Source of the DNA: UBA5078 sp033721235
Lineage (GTDB): Bacteria; Pseudomonadota; Gammaproteobacteria; Pseudomonadales; Pseudohongiellaceae
Length of the DNA stretch: 64,000 nucleotides
NCBI GenBank assembly: GCA_033721235.1
Contig: JAWWAY010000012.1
Span: 34,937-98,936 of the forward strand
Reading direction: 5' to 3'
Shown here in pieces: positions 17,037-25,767 of the stretch; positions within the stretch are counted from its first letter, which is position 1; each line of letters begins with the position of its first letter. The position numbers and the translations under genes are program-made. The notes beneath the pieces were generated by a model. That model worked only from the letters and a program-made list of their open reading frames with translations. It had not been told where the DNA came from and ran no database searches.

Positions 17037-18045
17037 GATTGAAGGGCTTATTATCTTCACTGCTATGCGTATTTTCTTTAGTATTAATCGCAGGGCCGTC
17101 TAGTACTTTAGTGTTAAGTGTTTCCAAGTCGAGCATGACTAGACTGGGTTCTTCGCTGACTTCGCTTAGTACTGCAGGGCTGAAGCGTGGCGACTGTGCA
17201 AACAATAGCGCTCGTTTAGTGGGAGCCCATTGCAGATGGTCGATGCGGTCCTGAGTCGAGAACACCTCATAGCTCTGCTCTGGCGCTTCAAGCGAGCCTA
17301 GCATAATCGCTGTCGATTCTTGCTGCCTTTTGATAAAGGCAAAAAATTTGCCATCGTGGGAAAACGCGGTGGCTGACGGAGTATTAGATACTGAGCTTAA
17401 GTCTTGGGCAACTGCGTTCTCAACGCGAGTACGCGACCCTTCCCACGTAAATTGTTTGGGTGTCGTCACCGTATCGCCCAAAAAGGCAGGAGCGGCAAAC
17501 TCAATTGAATTGTCCGAGTTACTTAGCAAGGCAACGGCAAACCCTAAGCTCATACTAAGGGCCATGGCCGATGTTTGAGCCCATTTTTTTACCAAAAGCT
17601 TCCTAGCTATTGCTAGGGCGCTCACTGCGGGCAATTCCACATCGCTTGTTGAGCTCGACTCCGCGGTGTGAAGCGCGTCAGTATTGAGCCGATAACCTTT
17701 CTTCGGAATAGTTTCTATAAGCGCTAATGGCCCGTGGAGAGGCTTCAGCTTACGGCGTAAAGAGGAGACTGCTCGAGTGAGTGAGTTTTCATTCACGATA
17801 ACATGGGGCCAGAGACCGTCGTTCAGTCGATCCCGTGTTACGACCTCGTTAGCTTGATTGTGTAGCATACACAGTAGCTGCATCAGACGCGGTTCAAGCG
17901 TTATGCGCTCATGGTTGTGCCGATGACGTAATTCATTGCTGAGTGGCGCTACCGTCCAATTGCCCAAAACAAATGAATCTTGGACAGATTGGTGCTCACT
18001 TGAGGCGTGAGTCGTATGTACTTGTTGCTGTCTAATCTCTGTCAT
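17029..18045 (-). CDS. Membrane-anchored winged-helix regulator (CadC/ToxR type)
   Basis: A 338-residue one-component regulator. The N-terminal OmpR-type winged helix (about 25-122) has LEPRLMQLLCML, the VVTRDRLNDGLWP helix, NSLTRAVSSLRRKL and the wing IPKKGYRL. One membrane span follows (about 158-176) and then a periplasmic domain of about 160 residues with WD40/TolB-like pieces (ATAFSHDGKFFAFIKR). Such proteins sense periplasmic signals and activate nearby promoters directly from the membrane. It diverges from the DegP-type protease gene, the obvious candidate target (inference). Confidence 0.85.
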   Translation of the reverse strand: MTEIRQQQVHTTHASSEHQSVQDSFVLGNWTVAPLSNELRHRHNHERITLEPRLMQLLCMLHNQANEVVTRDRLNDGLWPHVIVNENSLTRAVSSLRRKLKPLHGPLALIETIPKKGYRLNTDALHTAESSSTSDVELPAVSALAIARKLLVKKWAQTSAMALSMSLGFAVALLSNSDNSIEFAAPAFLGDTVTTPKQFTWEGSRTRVENAVAQDLSSVSNTPSATAFSHDGKFFAFIKRQQESTAIMLGSLEAPEQSYEVFSTQDRIDHLQWAPTKRALLFAQSPRFSPAVLSEVSEEPSLVMLDLETLNTKVLDGPAINTKENTHSSEDNKPFNLT

Positions 18046-18351
18046 GGTTTTTTAGCCGGTGTCTGAGCGCAGCTGAAGATGTATATCTTATTTGTTGTCT
18101 CTGTAACTTTAGACCTTTATGGGGGCAAAAAGATTCGCTATCAAGGCAAATTTTCACAATCTTGTGAGCCAGAAGCAAGGCTGTTTAGGGCTGCTAGGAC
18201 CATATTCAGGTTTTCTGGACATAAATTTCACTTCTTCCTCAGGTAATGAACGGCGGCAATCGCTACATTGCTGGCCAAGCTAATGATTTTTCGGCACAAG
18301 GCCAGTTAGCAAGACATTTAGAGAGTGGTCATTCAAAGAGGAGGGCTCACA
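18046..18351. promoter_or_regulatory. Divergent region between winged-helix regulator and protease
   Basis: 306 bases that must carry both promoters. A perfect dyad TCACAA-TC-TTGTGA (18154-18167) lies near the middle and may be an operator for the neighbouring regulator. I find no convincing sigma-70 or sigma-E promoter by eye. Confidence 0.35.
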
Positions 18352-19776
18352 GTGAACACCAGAATTAAGCAGTTTTTGGCAGGTACGGTAATCGGCATGT
18401 GTACCGCTACAATGGCTTTCGGCAGCAGCGCGAACAGTGCCGCAGAGTTGCAGTTTAGCAGGCCGTCTTTAGCGCCTATGCTAGAGAATGTGACTCCAGC
18501 AGTAGTGAATATTCTCACAACACAGCAGACGCGCCGGCAAAGCGCTCCACAGTTTTTTGATCGCGATGATCTACGTCGTTTTTTCCAAGACGATGAAGGT
18601 CGCCAACCACAATTAAGCCCGCGTAGTATGGTCCAAGCTACTGGTTCTGGGGTTATCGTCGATGCTGTAGAGGGCTACGTCATAACTAATCACCACGTGA
18701 TCGCGAATGCCTCGACTATCAAGGTGGCCACGAAAGATGGGCGCGAATACGAGGCCACCCTAATTGGTAGTGATGCAAGTACGGATGTGGCCTTATTGCA
18801 AATCGACGCCGACAACTTACAAGCCTTGGAGTTTGCTGATGTGGATAATTTGCGAGTAGGGGACTATGTGTTGGCAATAGGGAATCCTTTCGGCGTAGGG
18901 CAAACGGTCACTTCTGGTATTGTGAGCGCGCTTGGCCGTGGCGGGCTCAATCGAGAAAACTATGAAGACTTCATACAGACTGATGCTGCCATCAATATGG
19001 GTAACTCTGGAGGGGCCTTGATCGACCTAGAAGGTAAATTGGTAGGAATGAATACTGCCATTATCAGCCGTAGCGGCTCCAGTGCGGGTATTGGCTTCGC
19101 AGTTCCCGCAGATATGATTGACGCGGTCATCGGTCACCTGGAGCGAGATGGCGAAGTCCGTCGCGGTCAGCTAGGGGTTTTGATTCAAGATTTGACAGCT
19201 GCCATGGAGCAGGTGCTGAAAACTGGCGCTGGCGATGGCGCTCTAGTGACTAGTGTCATGCCGGGTTCAGCAGCCGATAAAGCGGGTATTCAAGCCTCTG
19301 ACGTAATAGTTGCAATTGACGGTGAGGCCCTGCGCAATGGACGAGAGTTGCGTAATGCCATTGGCTTGCTGGGTGTCAACAAGGACATTGAACTGACACT
19401 CTACAGAGATGGTCGCAAACTCGATGTAAGAGCGACCATTGGTGGCGGAGTGAATACTAGCGTTGCGAGTCAAACGGAGGCCCCTCAACGCGATCTTGCG
19501 GACCCAGCTTATTTAGGCGCTACCCTGAGGAGCATCGACTTGGACTCAGTGACAGCGAACACCAGCGGTGTTGATACTGCTGTGCAGGTTGTCACTGTGG
19601 CCCAAGGCAGCCCAGCCTATATGTCGGGCTTGCGTGAGGGGGACATTATTTACCAGGTGAACAAGCAAGACGTTAAAAATTTACGCGACTTCAATAAGCA
19701 GTTGGCCGCCAGTGAAGCGGTGACTGCACTAAGCATTGTGAGAGAGAATCGCCAAATGCTGATTATTGTCTCTTAA
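18352..19776 (+). CDS. Periplasmic DegP/DegQ-type serine protease
   Basis: HtrA-family protease and chaperone that degrades misfolded envelope proteins. I place the start at GTG 18352 because GAGGAGG lies just upstream; a GTG at 18325 would add nine residues. Signal peptide about 1-30. Trypsin-like domain with catalytic H115 (TNHHVI), D145 (STDVALLQ) and S219 (MGNSGGAL), then two PDZ domains (about 260-350 and 375-474) with VMPGSAADKAGIQ and VAQGSPAYMSGLREGD. A long Q-loop region (DDLRRFFQDDEGRQ) lies ahead of the protease core, as in DegQ/AlgW/MucD. A terminator follows. Confidence 0.92.
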   Translation: MNTRIKQFLAGTVIGMCTATMAFGSSANSAAELQFSRPSLAPMLENVTPAVVNILTTQQTRRQSAPQFFDRDDLRRFFQDDEGRQPQLSPRSMVQATGSGVIVDAVEGYVITNHHVIANASTIKVATKDGREYEATLIGSDASTDVALLQIDADNLQALEFADVDNLRVGDYVLAIGNPFGVGQTVTSGIVSALGRGGLNRENYEDFIQTDAAINMGNSGGALIDLEGKLVGMNTAIISRSGSSAGIGFAVPADMIDAVIGHLERDGEVRRGQLGVLIQDLTAAMEQVLKTGAGDGALVTSVMPGSAADKAGIQASDVIVAIDGEALRNGRELRNAIGLLGVNKDIELTLYRDGRKLDVRATIGGGVNTSVASQTEAPQRDLADPAYLGATLRSIDLDSVTANTSGVDTAVQVVTVAQGSPAYMSGLREGDIIYQVNKQDVKNLRDFNKQLAASEAVTALSIVRENRQMLIIVS

Positions 19777-19824
19777 GTCCAAGCTTATGATTCAACGAGA
19801 CTTCTAGGAAGGGTAAGCCCGTTT

Positions 19825-19861
19825 AGGCCAATTAAGTGAAAGCTTGATTGGCCTTTTTTTT
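19825..19861 (+). terminator. Intrinsic terminator of the DegP/DegQ gene
   Basis: AGGCCAAT (19825-19832) pairs with ATTGGCCT (19847-19854) and is followed by eight T. It is about 50 bases after the stop. Confidence 0.85.
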
Positions 19862-19955
19862 ACGCACTTGCCAGCGCCTCAGATAAGCTTAGTTCTTTGA
19901 ATTGGGCTGATATCGTGTTATTTTTCAGCGCGAATTACCCCTCTGTGTTTAATCT

Positions 19956-21167
19956 GTGTTCGTGCGCCGGAGCCCTGTTTTGTCAAAGCCATTTAGTCTT
20001 TCTAGTAGCCTCAAACCACTGCTAGTGTTGTGTGTGTCGCTCATGGTTTTTTCTCCTTCTTTTGGCGATGCGCAACTGAACTCGCAGATGGACAACAAAG
20101 CCGTCGCGCTAGAAGCGGCGCGTGATAAAGGCTTTGCACCGTTTCTTCAGTGGGTGGAGGAACAAATTGAGGAAAACGAAATTCCAGGCGTTGCACTAGC
20201 CATTGCTTCGGCGAGTGAGGTGCTGCACTCTCAAACTTGGGGCGTGCGCAAACTAGGCGAGCCAGACCTATTGGACTCGCAAACAGTCTTTCGTATCGCG
20301 TCAGTGTCTAAGACTTTCGCTGGCGCCGTCTCTGCGCAGCTTGTGAGCGAGAGAAAACAGTCTTGGGATAGCCCCTTGAGTGAGGCCTTGCCGCAATTTC
20401 ACATAGGCACACAAGACTCCACCAAGGCCATGAGCCTGCGTCATTTGATGAGCCATAGCACTGGCCTTATGCCCCATGCTTACTCCAATATGCTGGATGC
20501 TGGCGTTGCCTACGAAAAGATTCAGCAGAAGTTTCAAGAGATACCTACGGTCTGCCCCCCAGGGCGCTGTTACGGCTACCAGAATGTGGTGTTCTCTCTT
20601 GTGTCCGATCTTGTGGTGCAAAGCTATAACGCGAGCTATGAGCTCTATGTCGAAGAGCGTATTTTTGAACCGCTCGGAATGACCCAATCCAGCGTTGGTC
20701 TTGAGGGCTACACTCAGGGGGATAATATTAGCGCCCCGCACCAGTTTGGTCGCAAAAACTGGCGTGTCTCCTCCATGAACCCCGCCTATTACACGGTGGC
20801 GCCTGCCGCTGGGGTGAACTCCAATCTCGAAGATATGATCATTTGGGCGCAGGCTAATCTGGGCGCCGCTCCCCATGTATTGAGCCCGCAAATGATAGAG
20901 CAACTCCAAACACCACAGGTGGAGACCCCGAGGGGAAACTACTTTAATCGCTGGCCGAACCTAGAGAAGGCCTGGTATGGCTTGGGTTGGCGAGTGTTTG
21001 ACTATTCTGGAGAAAGGGTTGTTCACCATGGCGGAGGTGTGAGAGGCTTTAGAACAGAGCTGGTATTGATTCCAGAGCGTGATTTGGCGATGGTAGTATT
21101 GTTTAACGCTGAAACCAAAGTGGCCAATGAAATAGTCCCACATTTTTTAGACTCGATACTTCAATAA
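19956..21167 (+). CDS. Exported class C beta-lactamase-family serine hydrolase
   Basis: About 400 residues. The start is uncertain: GTG at 19956, GTG 19962 or TTG 19980 (the last has GGAG at the right distance). A hydrophobic signal segment ends near FSPSFGDAQ. Penicillin-binding-fold motifs: S116-V-S-K119 (nucleophile Ser and Lys), YQN (in CYGYQNVVF) and HHGGGVRGF as the third KTG-like motif. The family includes AmpC, D-amino-peptidases and esterases; nothing shows beta-lactam resistance, so a peptidase or esterase role is at least as likely. Stands alone between terminators and nfsA. Confidence 0.82.
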   Translation: MFVRRSPVLSKPFSLSSSLKPLLVLCVSLMVFSPSFGDAQLNSQMDNKAVALEAARDKGFAPFLQWVEEQIEENEIPGVALAIASASEVLHSQTWGVRKLGEPDLLDSQTVFRIASVSKTFAGAVSAQLVSERKQSWDSPLSEALPQFHIGTQDSTKAMSLRHLMSHSTGLMPHAYSNMLDAGVAYEKIQQKFQEIPTVCPPGRCYGYQNVVFSLVSDLVVQSYNASYELYVEERIFEPLGMTQSSVGLEGYTQGDNISAPHQFGRKNWRVSSMNPAYYTVAPAAGVNSNLEDMIIWAQANLGAAPHVLSPQMIEQLQTPQVETPRGNYFNRWPNLEKAWYGLGWRVFDYSGERVVHHGGGVRGFRTELVLIPERDLAMVVLFNAETKVANEIVPHFLDSILQ

Positions 21168-21225
21168 TTGGCATGCGGCACAGCGCCTTATGCTTTGATT
21201 TACCTTTCCCATAAGGGGTGCAAAT

Positions 21226-21963
21226 ATGGATGCCGTTCTCGACCTACTAAACTCTCACCGCAGTATTCGAAAGTTTCAAGATAAAGCTATCGATGAAGCT
21301 TTGCTAAAGAAAATTGTTGCCGCCGGCCAGTGCGCTGCCACGTCTAGCTTTTTGCAAGGTGCGACAATTATTCGCGTGAAAGACGTCGAAAAAAGGCAGA
21401 AGCTAGCGGCTTTTGCTGGCAACCAGCCCTATGTTGAAAAGGCCGCTGAGTTTTTGGTGTTCTGCGCGGACCTTAAGCGTCCAGGCAATAGCTGCCAGCA
21501 GTATGATAAGCCCTTTGAAGGAGATTATGTCGAGCACTTTATTATCGCGACGGTAGATGTTGCTCTGATGGCTCAAAACATCGTCGTTGCAGCAGAGTCT
21601 CAAGGCTTGGGCATTTGCTATATCGGCGGTATTCGCAATAATCCGCGCTCTGTTTCTGACCTGCTGGGTTTACCGAAAGGTGTATACCCAGTCTTTGGGC
21701 TTTGTTTGGGTTACCCCGACCAAGACCCAGAGACTAAGCCTCGGCTACCGCTGGAAGTGCTGATGAAGGTGGACTCCTATAACGAAGAGGGCGATCAAGA
21801 GCGAATCGCTGAGTATGATAAGCAGGTGCAGGAGTATTATCGCCAGCGTACTGGCGGAGGTCATGGAATAAGCTGGAGCGAACAGGTGTCTACCCTGCTC
21901 AGCGAAAAGGCCCGCCCTCATATGCGGCAGTTCCTCGCTGAGCAAGGTTTCACGATGAAGTAG
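21226..21963 (+). CDS. NfsA-type oxygen-insensitive NADPH nitroreductase
   Basis: FMN flavoprotein of 245 residues reducing nitroaromatics and quinones by two electrons. The N-terminal HRSIRKFQDKAID and LLKKIVAAGQCAATSSFLQ are FMN-binding NfsA signatures. QGLGICYIGGIRNNP (about 126-140) and VYPVFGLCLGYPDQDPETKPRLPLE are diagnostic of the NfsA/FRP group. Ribosome site AAGGGG. Its stop is directly against the stop of the convergent CoA-transferase. Confidence 0.88.
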   Translation: MDAVLDLLNSHRSIRKFQDKAIDEALLKKIVAAGQCAATSSFLQGATIIRVKDVEKRQKLAAFAGNQPYVEKAAEFLVFCADLKRPGNSCQQYDKPFEGDYVEHFIIATVDVALMAQNIVVAAESQGLGICYIGGIRNNPRSVSDLLGLPKGVYPVFGLCLGYPDQDPETKPRLPLEVLMKVDSYNEEGDQERIAEYDKQVQEYYRQRTGGGHGISWSEQVSTLLSEKARPHMRQFLAEQGFTMK

Positions 21964-23148
21964 TTAGATGACTCTGGCGTCTCTTAATTCTCTAATATCG
22001 TCTGGGCTGTAACCCAGTTCTGCCATGATCTTGTCCGTGTGCTCGCCGAGTGTGGGCGCGCGGTGCCGAATTTCCGGTGGTGTGAGCGACATGCGAATTG
22101 GCGGCTGCATAACGGGTGCAGGGTTCTCTAGGCCCGGATAGTCCACTCGTTTAAGCAAATTGGTAGCTTTAACATGAGGGTCGTCTATCACTTGTTGAGG
22201 CGACAACACTGGTCCTGCAGGAATTCTTGCCTCCTCCATTTCGTTTAATACCTCTTCGGAAGTGCGTTCTGCGCACCAGCGGGCGAGTCGTTCGCTGATC
22301 ACCTCACCGTTATCGCCTCGGCTGATATCTGTGGCAAAACGAGGGTCTTCCAGCCAGTGTGGCTCTCCCATTAATTTTGCCCAGCGCTCGAATAACGGGC
22401 CGCCTACGCTTTGTACTAGCACCCATCCATCCTTAGTCCTAAATGTATCGGCAGGGCCGGAGGTTTGGGAGCGATTGAGCGTGGCTTTGCGATTAATCTG
22501 TATAGCGTCTTGCTCCACTAGCGTTCCATTGGTCATGGTTAGGGCCGTATTGAAAAGCGCACCCTCTACCACTTGACCGCGTCCGCTCTTTTGCCTTTCA
22601 AACAAAGCCGCCATAGTGCCGTATGCGCTGAGGCTGGCTGTGCCGAAGTCGATGAACGGAGCATAAGACTTAACGGGTTGTTCGGGCGTGCCAGACATAT
22701 ACATGGCGCCAGACATCGCTTGACCAAGTCCGTCAAAACCCACTCGATTGCTATAGGGGCCGCCACTGCCAAATGCGGAAATGAGCGTCAGAATAATATC
22801 GGGCTTGATCGCTTTTAGGCTGTCGTAATCTAAGCCCATCGCTTTGAGAGTATCGGGCGGCAGATTAGCCACGACCACATCGGCGGTTGCTACCAGCCGT
22901 TTCACTATCTCTCTGCCCTCGGGCTTCATGGGGTTGAGCGTCATGCCTAATTTATTGCGGCCGGTCTGCATAAACAAAGCGCCATCGCCTTGTGGAGTAA
23001 TCGGTGACAAGAATCGGTCTTCGCTGCCTGAGACCTTCTCAATACGGATTACTTCTGCGCCTAAATCTGCCAATAGGCTAGCGCAGAATGGCCCTGCTAT
23101 GTAACGACCAAAGTCGAGTACTCTGATACCTTCTAATACGCGGTTCAT
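21964..23148 (-). CDS. Family III CoA-transferase (CaiB/BaiF), second copy
   Basis: About 394 residues from the ATG at 23148 (a longer frame reaches 23205 without support). N-terminal LEGIRVLDFGRYIAGPFCASLLADLGAEVIRIE is the family start, and the IDFGTASLSAYG Asp fits the catalytic position. The C-terminal half has EEARIPAGPVLSPQQVIDDPHV, the signature of this superfamily. It differs clearly from the copy at 7363, so it probably acts on another acid. No neighbouring gene identifies the substrate. Confidence 0.87.
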   Translation of the reverse strand: MNRVLEGIRVLDFGRYIAGPFCASLLADLGAEVIRIEKVSGSEDRFLSPITPQGDGALFMQTGRNKLGMTLNPMKPEGREIVKRLVATADVVVANLPPDTLKAMGLDYDSLKAIKPDIILTLISAFGSGGPYSNRVGFDGLGQAMSGAMYMSGTPEQPVKSYAPFIDFGTASLSAYGTMAALFERQKSGRGQVVEGALFNTALTMTNGTLVEQDAIQINRKATLNRSQTSGPADTFRTKDGWVLVQSVGGPLFERWAKLMGEPHWLEDPRFATDISRGDNGEVISERLARWCAERTSEEVLNEMEEARIPAGPVLSPQQVIDDPHVKATNLLKRVDYPGLENPAPVMQPPIRMSLTPPEIRHRAPTLGEHTDKIMAELGYSPDDIRELRDARVI

Positions 23149-23437
23149 TTTATTGTCTTTCTCCCCCAATGCCTTCTCTAAATAGGTAGTGCTAGATTCT
23201 AGCACAAGGCAAGTGGGGGATAAGGAAAATCAATTCTTGGATAAAAGCCCGCTTAAGCTGAATGAATTGTGATCATGTTAACAGCGCGAATTAGGGCGCA
23301 AAGGCATAATAGCAACCATGAAGCGCGTAAGAGACCTTGATAAGAGCGGTAAGCGCAGGTGCGGTAGTCATCAAAGGTCTTTTCGCCATTCTAAATTACG
23401 TTGCCACAAGCTGTTCGCTAGAAGAGGTTCCTACACC

Positions 23438-23614
23438 ATGAATTTAAATGCACAACAAAATGTTTCAGCGCAAGCCTACCAAGAGCTGCTTAGAATCTTG
23501 CGCAAGCCCTATCAAGATGTGTGTTTGACGTGTCAGGGCAGTGGTAAGCTCGCTTCGCGACAGGAGTGTGCCAGTTGTAAAGGCAGTGGTAATCGCTGGT
23601 TACGCTTGATTTAA
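23438..23614 (+). CDS. Small DnaJ-type zinc-finger protein
   Basis: A 58-residue protein. I choose ATG 23438 (AGAGG upstream) over a longer frame from 23318, whose extra 40 residues are basic and unlike protein neighbours. Two CxxCxGxG motifs, CLTCQGSGK (about 32-40) and CASCKGSGN (about 47-55), match half of the DnaJ cysteine-rich zinc domain, enough for one zinc site. There is no J-domain. Such mini proteins occur in many proteobacteria with unknown function. The exported methyltransferase gene starts 128 bases downstream. Confidence 0.65.
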   Translation: MNLNAQQNVSAQAYQELLRILRKPYQDVCLTCQGSGKLASRQECASCKGSGNRWLRLI

Positions 23615-23742
23615 GAGCCTCTTGAGCGAGTCGATCGGCTCGCTCAAACCTATTGTCCTTCCTGTTATTGTCCTTCCTATTGCACTACAATCGTCCCACA
23701 GAAATTCAATACGTTCTTGCGTACTAAGAAAAGGTGCCTCTT

Positions 23743-24468
23743 ATGCGATTTTCAGTTTTGGCTGTCGCTACTGTATTCCTAAGTCTACTAATGAGCAGCG
23801 CTGCTCTGGCCCAAACCTCGAGTGATGAGCGCTACGTGGTGGCGCCTCAGCAAAGTCAGGGGGGTATAGGTAAATTTTATTTAGGTAGGGAAATCTCTGG
23901 CGTTATGGGGCATCAGGCAGCAGATTGGTTAGAGCGTCCTCAAAGAACCCACGAAGAGATGCCTGATGAAGTAGTGGCCAACTTAAACCTTGATGAAGAT
24001 GATGTTGTCGCCGATATAGGCGCAGGTTCGGGCTATTTTTCTTTTCGCCTTGCCGAGCAGGTGCCCCAAGGCAAAGTGTTTGCAGTGGATATTCAGCCAG
24101 AGATGCTGCAGATGATTGAAGCAAGAAAGGCAGAAGAAAAGGTCAGCAATATTGAAGGAATTCTAGGCGAAATTGATGATACTCATTTGCCCGAAAACTC
24201 TGTCGATTTGGTCCTGCTGGTGGATGCTTATCACGAGTTTTCTCACCCATACGAGATGTTAGAGAGCATGGTGTCGGCATTGAAGCCAGGGGGGCGAATA
24301 GTACTGCTTGAGTATCGTGCAGAAGACCCGAATATCCCAATCAGACCGCTACATAAAATGAGTGAGTTTCAAGTGGTAAAAGAGATGAGTGTCTTTAATC
24401 TCAACTGGGACGATACTTTAGATTTTCTGCCTTGGCAGCATATGATGATTTTCTCTAAGCCCGAGTAA
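23743..24468 (+). CDS. Exported class I SAM-methyltransferase-like protein
   Basis: 241 residues from ATG 23743, with AAGGTG upstream. A clear signal peptide (about 1-23, ending AALAQ) precedes a conserved block (FYLGREISGVMGHQAADWLERPQR) and a Rossmann methyltransferase core: VVADIGAGSGYFSFRLA (motif I), VFAVDIQPEML (motif II) and LVLLVDAYHEFSHPYEM (motif IV region). The family is common, but why it is exported is unclear because SAM is cytosolic. It may use another cofactor or work before export. Convergent with the globin lipoprotein gene, two bases apart. Confidence 0.8.
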   Translation: MRFSVLAVATVFLSLLMSSAALAQTSSDERYVVAPQQSQGGIGKFYLGREISGVMGHQAADWLERPQRTHEEMPDEVVANLNLDEDDVVADIGAGSGYFSFRLAEQVPQGKVFAVDIQPEMLQMIEARKAEEKVSNIEGILGEIDDTHLPENSVDLVLLVDAYHEFSHPYEMLESMVSALKPGGRIVLLEYRAEDPNIPIRPLHKMSEFQVVKEMSVFNLNWDDTLDFLPWQHMMIFSKPE

Positions 24469-24470
24469 GG

Positions 24471-24914
24471 CTATAGATTAATTACTTCTCCACGGAATTT
24501 TGCTAGGCGCGCCAATACTCGGTTTTGAACGCCTATTGAGATGTCCGCCTGGTTCATAGCGTTCATTAAGTCTTCGACAATCGCGTTAAAGCCGCCCTCA
24601 GTCACGTCCATGCCCGTATGGATGTCGATCATTGAGTCGCCCGTGTATTGACAGGGTCCGTCCACAACGGTGCATAGATGCTCGGCAAACTTTTCAGCAA
24701 ATCTTTCTACATTGGAATCAGCAAAGTGATGAAAAACGCGATCATCATAAGCGATTTCCATCACAAATAGCTGTGTGATCTTGGCGATTCCGTCATGGCC
24801 TCCTAAGGCTAGATAAAGGCTGTCGTTCTCGCTAGTAGTGGCACATCCGCTCGATAAAATGGCACCAGTGCAAAAAAGGGCAAGTGAGAATCGCTTTACT
24901 TGAGAGGGTAGCAT
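24471..24914 (-). CDS. Truncated-hemoglobin (group I) lipoprotein
   Basis: A 147-residue heme protein of the 2/2 globin family anchored in the envelope. Signal peptide with a weak lipobox (SSGC, C24). The globin part (about 33-147) starts SLYLALGGHDGIAKI, the usual trHb opening, has VFHHFAD in helix C/D and the proximal-His region MIDIHTGMDVT. Group I globins bind O2 or NO. Its ATG abuts the stop of the DUF3034 gene (TAA-ATG), so the two are certainly co-transcribed. Confidence 0.85.
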   Translation of the reverse strand: MLPSQVKRFSLALFCTGAILSSGCATTSENDSLYLALGGHDGIAKITQLFVMEIAYDDRVFHHFADSNVERFAEKFAEHLCTVVDGPCQYTGDSMIDIHTGMDVTEGGFNAIVEDLMNAMNQADISIGVQNRVLARLAKFRGEVINL

Positions 24915-25757
24915 TTAAAACGTTCCTTGCAGCGAAAGGTAGTAACCGGTTTGATCGGCGGCGCCAGCGATATCACCTAAGTCTACATAAGCGGCAGTGA
25001 CAGACCAGCGCTTGCTTGGAAGCCAAGCAACAAAAATATCGCGTGCGCTATCTTCTTTGAGTGCCGATAGATTATCGGGCTTTTGTCGAAACTCGGCGCC
25101 TATCACCCAGCTTCGAGTAATAAACATTGCCGCAGCAAGCTCGAGTGCAACGGCGCCATCCTTTTCGTCTCCGCTATAGCCCAATATTCCATACTGATTG
25201 GCGCGCGAATAGCGAGCATTAATGTTCAACATGGTGGTTCTGTGGAAAGGGCCATTAATCCAAGCGCGAGCGGCGCTAATATAGTAATCCGTTCCGTTAT
25301 CTTCTCTTGCACCCACTGCGAAGGCCGTAGCAGGGTCGCGTAAAGAGTGACGCTCGGCCCCTATGGACAGCTGTGGCGTATTACCGAAAATTAAATCGCC
25401 TGCTACTCGTAACTTTACCCCGATAATGTCCTGTTCTATCTGAGCATTATTGGCTTTGATAGTGAATTCTTGGCGTGCGAGGGAGAACTCTAAACGGTTT
25501 TTAAAACTGGCACTAAGACCAATAACGTCCAAAGAGAAATCGTCGACGTTTGTGCGAGTGGCAAAGAGAGTGCCGCCGTCTTGCTGCGCCGAGGCGTGAG
25601 AGCTGAGCGTTGCCCACGGAATGAGTCCACCGCCACCAGCTCCGCTGATAGAGTTTACTCCGCCAGTGCCTTTAATGCGTCCATCTTGCGCGAGAGCTGA
25701 CTGCACACAAAGCGAGAAAAACAAAGTTGCAGCAGTGAGCGGCTTAACTATAGTCAT
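24915..25757 (-). CDS. DUF3034 outer-membrane-type protein
   Basis: A 280-residue exported protein. Signal peptide 1-23 (ends ALAQ). GVNSISGAGGGGLIPWATL is the DUF3034 N-terminal signature. The rest alternates polar and aromatic residues in strand-length units and ends in F (LSLQGTF), as in outer-membrane beta-barrels. Function is unknown. It lies in a tight run after a cupredoxin gene (10 bases) and before a globin lipoprotein, so it may be the outer-membrane part of a redox or metal system. Confidence 0.78.
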   Translation of the reverse strand: MTIVKPLTAATLFFSLCVQSALAQDGRIKGTGGVNSISGAGGGGLIPWATLSSHASAQQDGGTLFATRTNVDDFSLDVIGLSASFKNRLEFSLARQEFTIKANNAQIEQDIIGVKLRVAGDLIFGNTPQLSIGAERHSLRDPATAFAVGAREDNGTDYYISAARAWINGPFHRTTMLNINARYSRANQYGILGYSGDEKDGAVALELAAAMFITRSWVIGAEFRQKPDNLSALKEDSARDIFVAWLPSKRWSVTAAYVDLGDIAGAADQTGYYLSLQGTF

Positions 25758-25767
25758 GATGGAATTC

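Noticed and set aside
18150..18170. Pho box upstream of the DegP/DegQ gene
   Set aside because: Shares the core ACAATCTTGTGA with the phoB site, but the two 7-mers match the consensus at only about 4/7 each.
20301..20909. A 202-codon minus-strand frame inside the beta-lactamase-family gene
   Set aside because: It lies wholly inside a well-supported gene on the other strand whose motifs are intact, so it is a shadow.
19956..21167. Antibiotic-resistance beta-lactamase
   Set aside because: SxxK, YxN and HGG motifs fit the broad class C family, which is mostly esterases and peptidases; nothing specific indicates resistance.
23318..23437. N-terminal extension of the small zinc-finger protein
   Set aside because: Arg/His-rich extension lacks a good ribosome site; the ATG at 23438 has one and gives a compact domain.
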